Shown here piece by piece: positions 61,564 to 64,000 of a stretch of 64,000 nt of DNA (within the stretch, counting starts at the first letter, position 1; each line of letters begins with the position of its first letter). The notes beneath the pieces are model-generated. The model was not told the DNA's origin. It did not search any database and saw only the letters and a list, made by a program, of their open reading frames with translations. Both the position numbers and the translations under genes were made by a program. Source of the DNA: Clostridia bacterium (GTDB lineage: Bacteria > Bacillota > Clostridia > UBA1381 > UBA9506); the NCBI GenBank assembly GCA_017416855.1, contig JAFQAZ010000021.1, forward strand, positions 124,001 to 188,000. Reading direction: 5' to 3'.

Positions 61564-64000
61564 TTCTCAATCACTTCCGCAAACCGCATAATCATAGTCG
61601 ATACCTCTGCTCTTGTGGCTGTCTTCTTCGGAGCCAGCAGGTTTTCATCCGTACCGTTGATAATTCCTGCATCAACTGCATATTTCATCGCCTCACGAGC
61701 ATATTCCGATATGTTGTCTGCATCCTGAAAATCAAAAGAACCCTTCACTGTTTTCACATCACATCCGCAAAAAGCAGCATACCGATACAGAATGACCGCA
61801 AGCTGTTCCCTTGTAATAGATGCATCCGGCGCAAACGATGTCTCCGACACTCCGGAAACCAGCTTGTTGCCAGCCGCCCATGCCACACTGTCGCTGAACC
61901 AACTCCCTGAAGGAACATCTGTAAAGTTTCCTCTCTGATGTTCTTCCTCCGGCGATGCCAACCGATAAAGCACCGTAACCAACATCCCTCTTGTCATCGT
62001 CGCATTAGGTTCAAATCCTTTCCCTGTGCCTTGTAACAGATTCTTTTCATAAACATATTGTACAGCATCATAATACCATTCTCCCGACCGTACATCAGAA
62101 AAGGTCTTGTCTGTGAAAGTAGTTCGTTCCGCTTCTTGTTTTGTATCTTGATTATCCACATCTATTTTTTCCGGCGTGATCAATGTAACCGAACCAGAAG
62201 TTGTTCCACCACCGCCAGAAACGTATGGTCTGGTAAGAGAAATGTTGATCCGTTTAACCATGTGTTTTTCTGCATCTTCTGCTGAAATGCTTAATAGTCC
62301 TGTCTGATTTATATAGCCGACTGCTGCAACAGAGTATGAATACACCCCTTCAGCCAGGTCATAACAGTTCTTAGAAACAGCCTCAGCCCCTTGAACAGTC
62401 ACCGCACCGCTACCGGGTATAACATCAAAAATTACAGGACAATGAGCCACATCAGAAGCATTTGCTTCCTCCATGGAAAAATCAGAAAAATCATACATCC
62501 TTTCTCCATCATCTGACAACAACCGCCAGGCCAGTAAACCCCTGAACCCCTGTTCCGTGGCAAATGCATTCGGAAATCCTGTCAAATCTCCATTTGCAGT
62601 TGACAACAAACCATCAATCAGACTTTTTCCACCATTTGCAATAGTTGATGCATCCATCTTCATTGCCGAAAAAGCGCAAATTGCCAGGCCGGTGGATGCC
62701 GATTCATATCCTTCAAATCCATCAATCAACCCATCTGACCGTTGTTCTGCCTTTACAATCTCTGTGGCCTCATCAACAACCGCTTTCACGCTGTCTGTTT
62801 CATAGTAAGGTGAAAGCGCTAATATCATAGGTGTCATAGCATCTGTGCCATATTCCACAACCTGCCAGTCAGCGGCGCTTGTAACTGCCGCACACACAAG
62901 TTTTTCCATTTGTTCTGCCGTTGCATATTCCTCTGCCTGCGACAAGGCAAGGATCACATAAGGCAATGTATATATATTTGTCACCGCCCCATCATCACTG
63001 TCGACAAGAGCTGTCAGCTTGCTCACAAGATCAATATGTTCATATTGTTCTGTATAAATGTTCCGTGCATCATAACCAAGTGACCGCAATGCTAAAATGC
63101 CTTTTGATAAATCCCCCGGTGTTTCTGCTGTTTTTGCAAAATTCACCAGCGCCTTCAGCGCTTCTTCTTTTTTAGTCTCATTCAGGCAAAATTCACTGTC
63201 AGGAAACACGCTTTCATAAGCAACCATATCCGCAACAATCCACGGCAAATTCCCACCCGCCTCTGCAAAATTACAATCAGCAAAGTTGGCGGCAATATTG
63301 TGAATGATCTCAATTTCCGGCGGCAATGTCACCGTAGCAACGCAAACCGGTGCCGTAATGGCCGCCACAACCGTTCCATTCTCCAACGTTTTACTTTTTT
63401 TAGCAGAAATAATAAAATCACCTGTTTGCTCTAACGTAATGGTCGCCTGCCCGTTTTCATCGGTTACAACATCCGTTTCTATTCCATCAACAGTAATAAT
63501 CGCTCCCTCGCAGGGCGAAATCACCGTATTCCTGTTTTCATCATAACCACTGACATAGGTTAAGGTTATATCAAGCGCTTCGCCGGTTTCCACTTTTGTT
63601 GTCATCTTGTCAAAAGCGGCATATCCTTCCGTATTGGGATAAAAATTTTCATAAATACAAGCATCTATGTAGTCCCCGTCTTCAACCATAAACCCAAGTC
63701 CGGAAACTGTTTCAACACCACCGTTGACCTGATACCCGTATTTTTTGCTGGTATCCCCCCATAATTTATCAATAGAAAGCCCCCACTTGCCAACACTGGA
63801 AGCATATCCCTCTGTACCATCAGTATAATACTCTGCATGAAGTGCTGTAAAAACATCATCTAAAGTATATTCCTCCTTTCCCTGCAGCAAAACAGGCACA
63901 CATGCCATAGCCTCTCCAGACTTGCTTTCTGCAATAGTGCCCTCCACACTCATGGTAACATAAACAGAAACTCCCTCTGCTTCCTCCATTGCCATAACCG
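61560..64000 (-). CDS. SLH-anchored surface protein with DUF4430-like and helical-toroid domains (5' end beyond window)
   Basis: At least 811 residues; the frame is still open at base 64000 and no ribosome binding site or signal peptide is seen, so the start lies off the window. Order of parts: a DUF4430-like domain (EEYTLDDVFTALHAEYY, KYGYQVNGG, VEDGDYIDACIYEN, about 40-115), a Big-type beta domain (DGIETDVVTDENGQATITLE), an all-helical repeat region like a prenyltransferase/terpenoid toroid (about 230-490, TLPYVILALSQAEEYATAEQ, STGLAICAFSAMKMDASTIA), a beta region, and three SLH repeats (FSDVRSGEWYYDAVQYVYEK and following, about 630-811) that bind wall polymers. Confidence 0.82.
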   Translation of the reverse strand, partial: VMAMEEAEGVSVYVTMSVEGTIAESKSGEAMACVPVLLQGKEEYTLDDVFTALHAEYYTDGTEGYASSVGKWGLSIDKLWGDTSKKYGYQVNGGVETVSGLGFMVEDGDYIDACIYENFYPNTEGYAAFDKMTTKVETGEALDITLTYVSGYDENRNTVISPCEGAIITVDGIETDVVTDENGQATITLEQTGDFIISAKKSKTLENGTVVAAITAPVCVATVTLPPEIEIIHNIAANFADCNFAEAGGNLPWIVADMVAYESVFPDSEFCLNETKKEEALKALVNFAKTAETPGDLSKGILALRSLGYDARNIYTEQYEHIDLVSKLTALVDSDDGAVTNIYTLPYVILALSQAEEYATAEQMEKLVCAAVTSAADWQVVEYGTDAMTPMILALSPYYETDSVKAVVDEATEIVKAEQRSDGLIDGFEGYESASTGLAICAFSAMKMDASTIANGGKSLIDGLLSTANGDLTGFPNAFATEQGFRGLLAWRLLSDDGERMYDFSDFSMEEANASDVAHCPVIFDVIPGSGAVTVQGAEAVSKNCYDLAEGVYSYSVAAVGYINQTGLLSISAEDAEKHMVKRINISLTRPYVSGGGGTTSGSVTLITPEKIDVDNQDTKQEAERTTFTDKTFSDVRSGEWYYDAVQYVYEKNLLQGTGKGFEPNATMTRGMLVTVLYRLASPEEEHQRGNFTDVPSGSWFSDSVAWAAGNKLVSGVSETSFAPDASITREQLAVILYRYAAFCGCDVKTVKGSFDFQDADNISEYAREAMKYAVDAGIINGTDENLLAPKKTATRAEVSTMIMRFAEVIEK

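Overview
The window looks like chromosome of a low-to-medium GC Bacillota bacterium, most likely an anaerobic, probably spore-forming member of the Clostridia. The support is a sporulation sigma factor (SigG), IreB, Rex, a Maf-MreBCD-PBP2 wall cluster, ThyX instead of ThyA, a SLH-domain surface protein, TnpX/TnpW mobile DNA and strong AGGAGG ribosome binding sites with many TTG and GTG starts. The left edge (rpmH-rnpA-yidD-yidC-jag) is the block that normally sits next to dnaA, so the replication origin is probably just left of base 1. The species cannot be named from this sequence.

Layout. 1-10.8 kb (+): rpmH-jag operon, then rarA, a methyltransferase, thiI, a small membrane exporter, thyX and tmk, the rplM-rpsI operon with its own sigma-A promoter, a DUF436 protein, a cytidylate-kinase-like protein and uppP. 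11-13.3 kb (-): wecB and tagO-type genes for UDP-ManNAc supply and undecaprenyl-linked glycopolymer initiation. 13.4-15.6 kb: an AT-rich stretch with an unknown membrane protein, an HPr-like protein without the phospho-histidine motif, and sigG. 15.7-31 kb (-): GH88 hydrolase, ligA, mgsA, the mrdA-mreDCB-maf shape and division cluster, a Gx transporter, NusG-II protein, U32 peptidase, queG, ireB, a CobU homologue lacking its guanylyl-acceptor histidine, and rho.

31.2-44.8 kb (-): a compact 13.6-kb phage-derived cluster of 18 genes running terminase, portal, scaffold, capsid, connectors, tail tube, Gp15, a very short tape measure, distal tail, tail hub, baseplate, receptor-binding protein, holin-like proteins and amidase. 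It has no integrase, repressor, replication genes, separate small terminase or gp14-type chaperone, and it lies cleanly between rho and a TPP-riboswitch-controlled thiT. A defective prophage or a domesticated gene-transfer-agent-like particle are the two readings.

45.7-51.4 kb: an AT-rich mobilizable element (TnpX serine recombinase, TnpW, MobC, no relaxase) that appears to sit inside the bidirectional terminator between thiT and putP. Its cargo is a four-gene membrane operon (two DUF4230 proteins, an EcsC-family protein, a TM2 protein) behind a structured RNA that ends in its own terminator.

51.4-64 kb (-): a PutP-type sodium/solute symporter, a FliB-like protein, an M20 peptidase, a small cassette region with shared repeats (RDD protein, unknown 85-residue protein, a frameshifted gene, a MITE-like repeat), tRNA-Arg(CCG), an aconitase-isocitrate dehydrogenase-Rex operon that couples 2-oxoglutarate synthesis to an NADH sensor, and a translationally coupled pair of surface proteins with DUF4430 domains, the larger carrying a predicted helical toroid and SLH anchors. 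That domain set recalls animal cobalamin-binding intrinsic factor.
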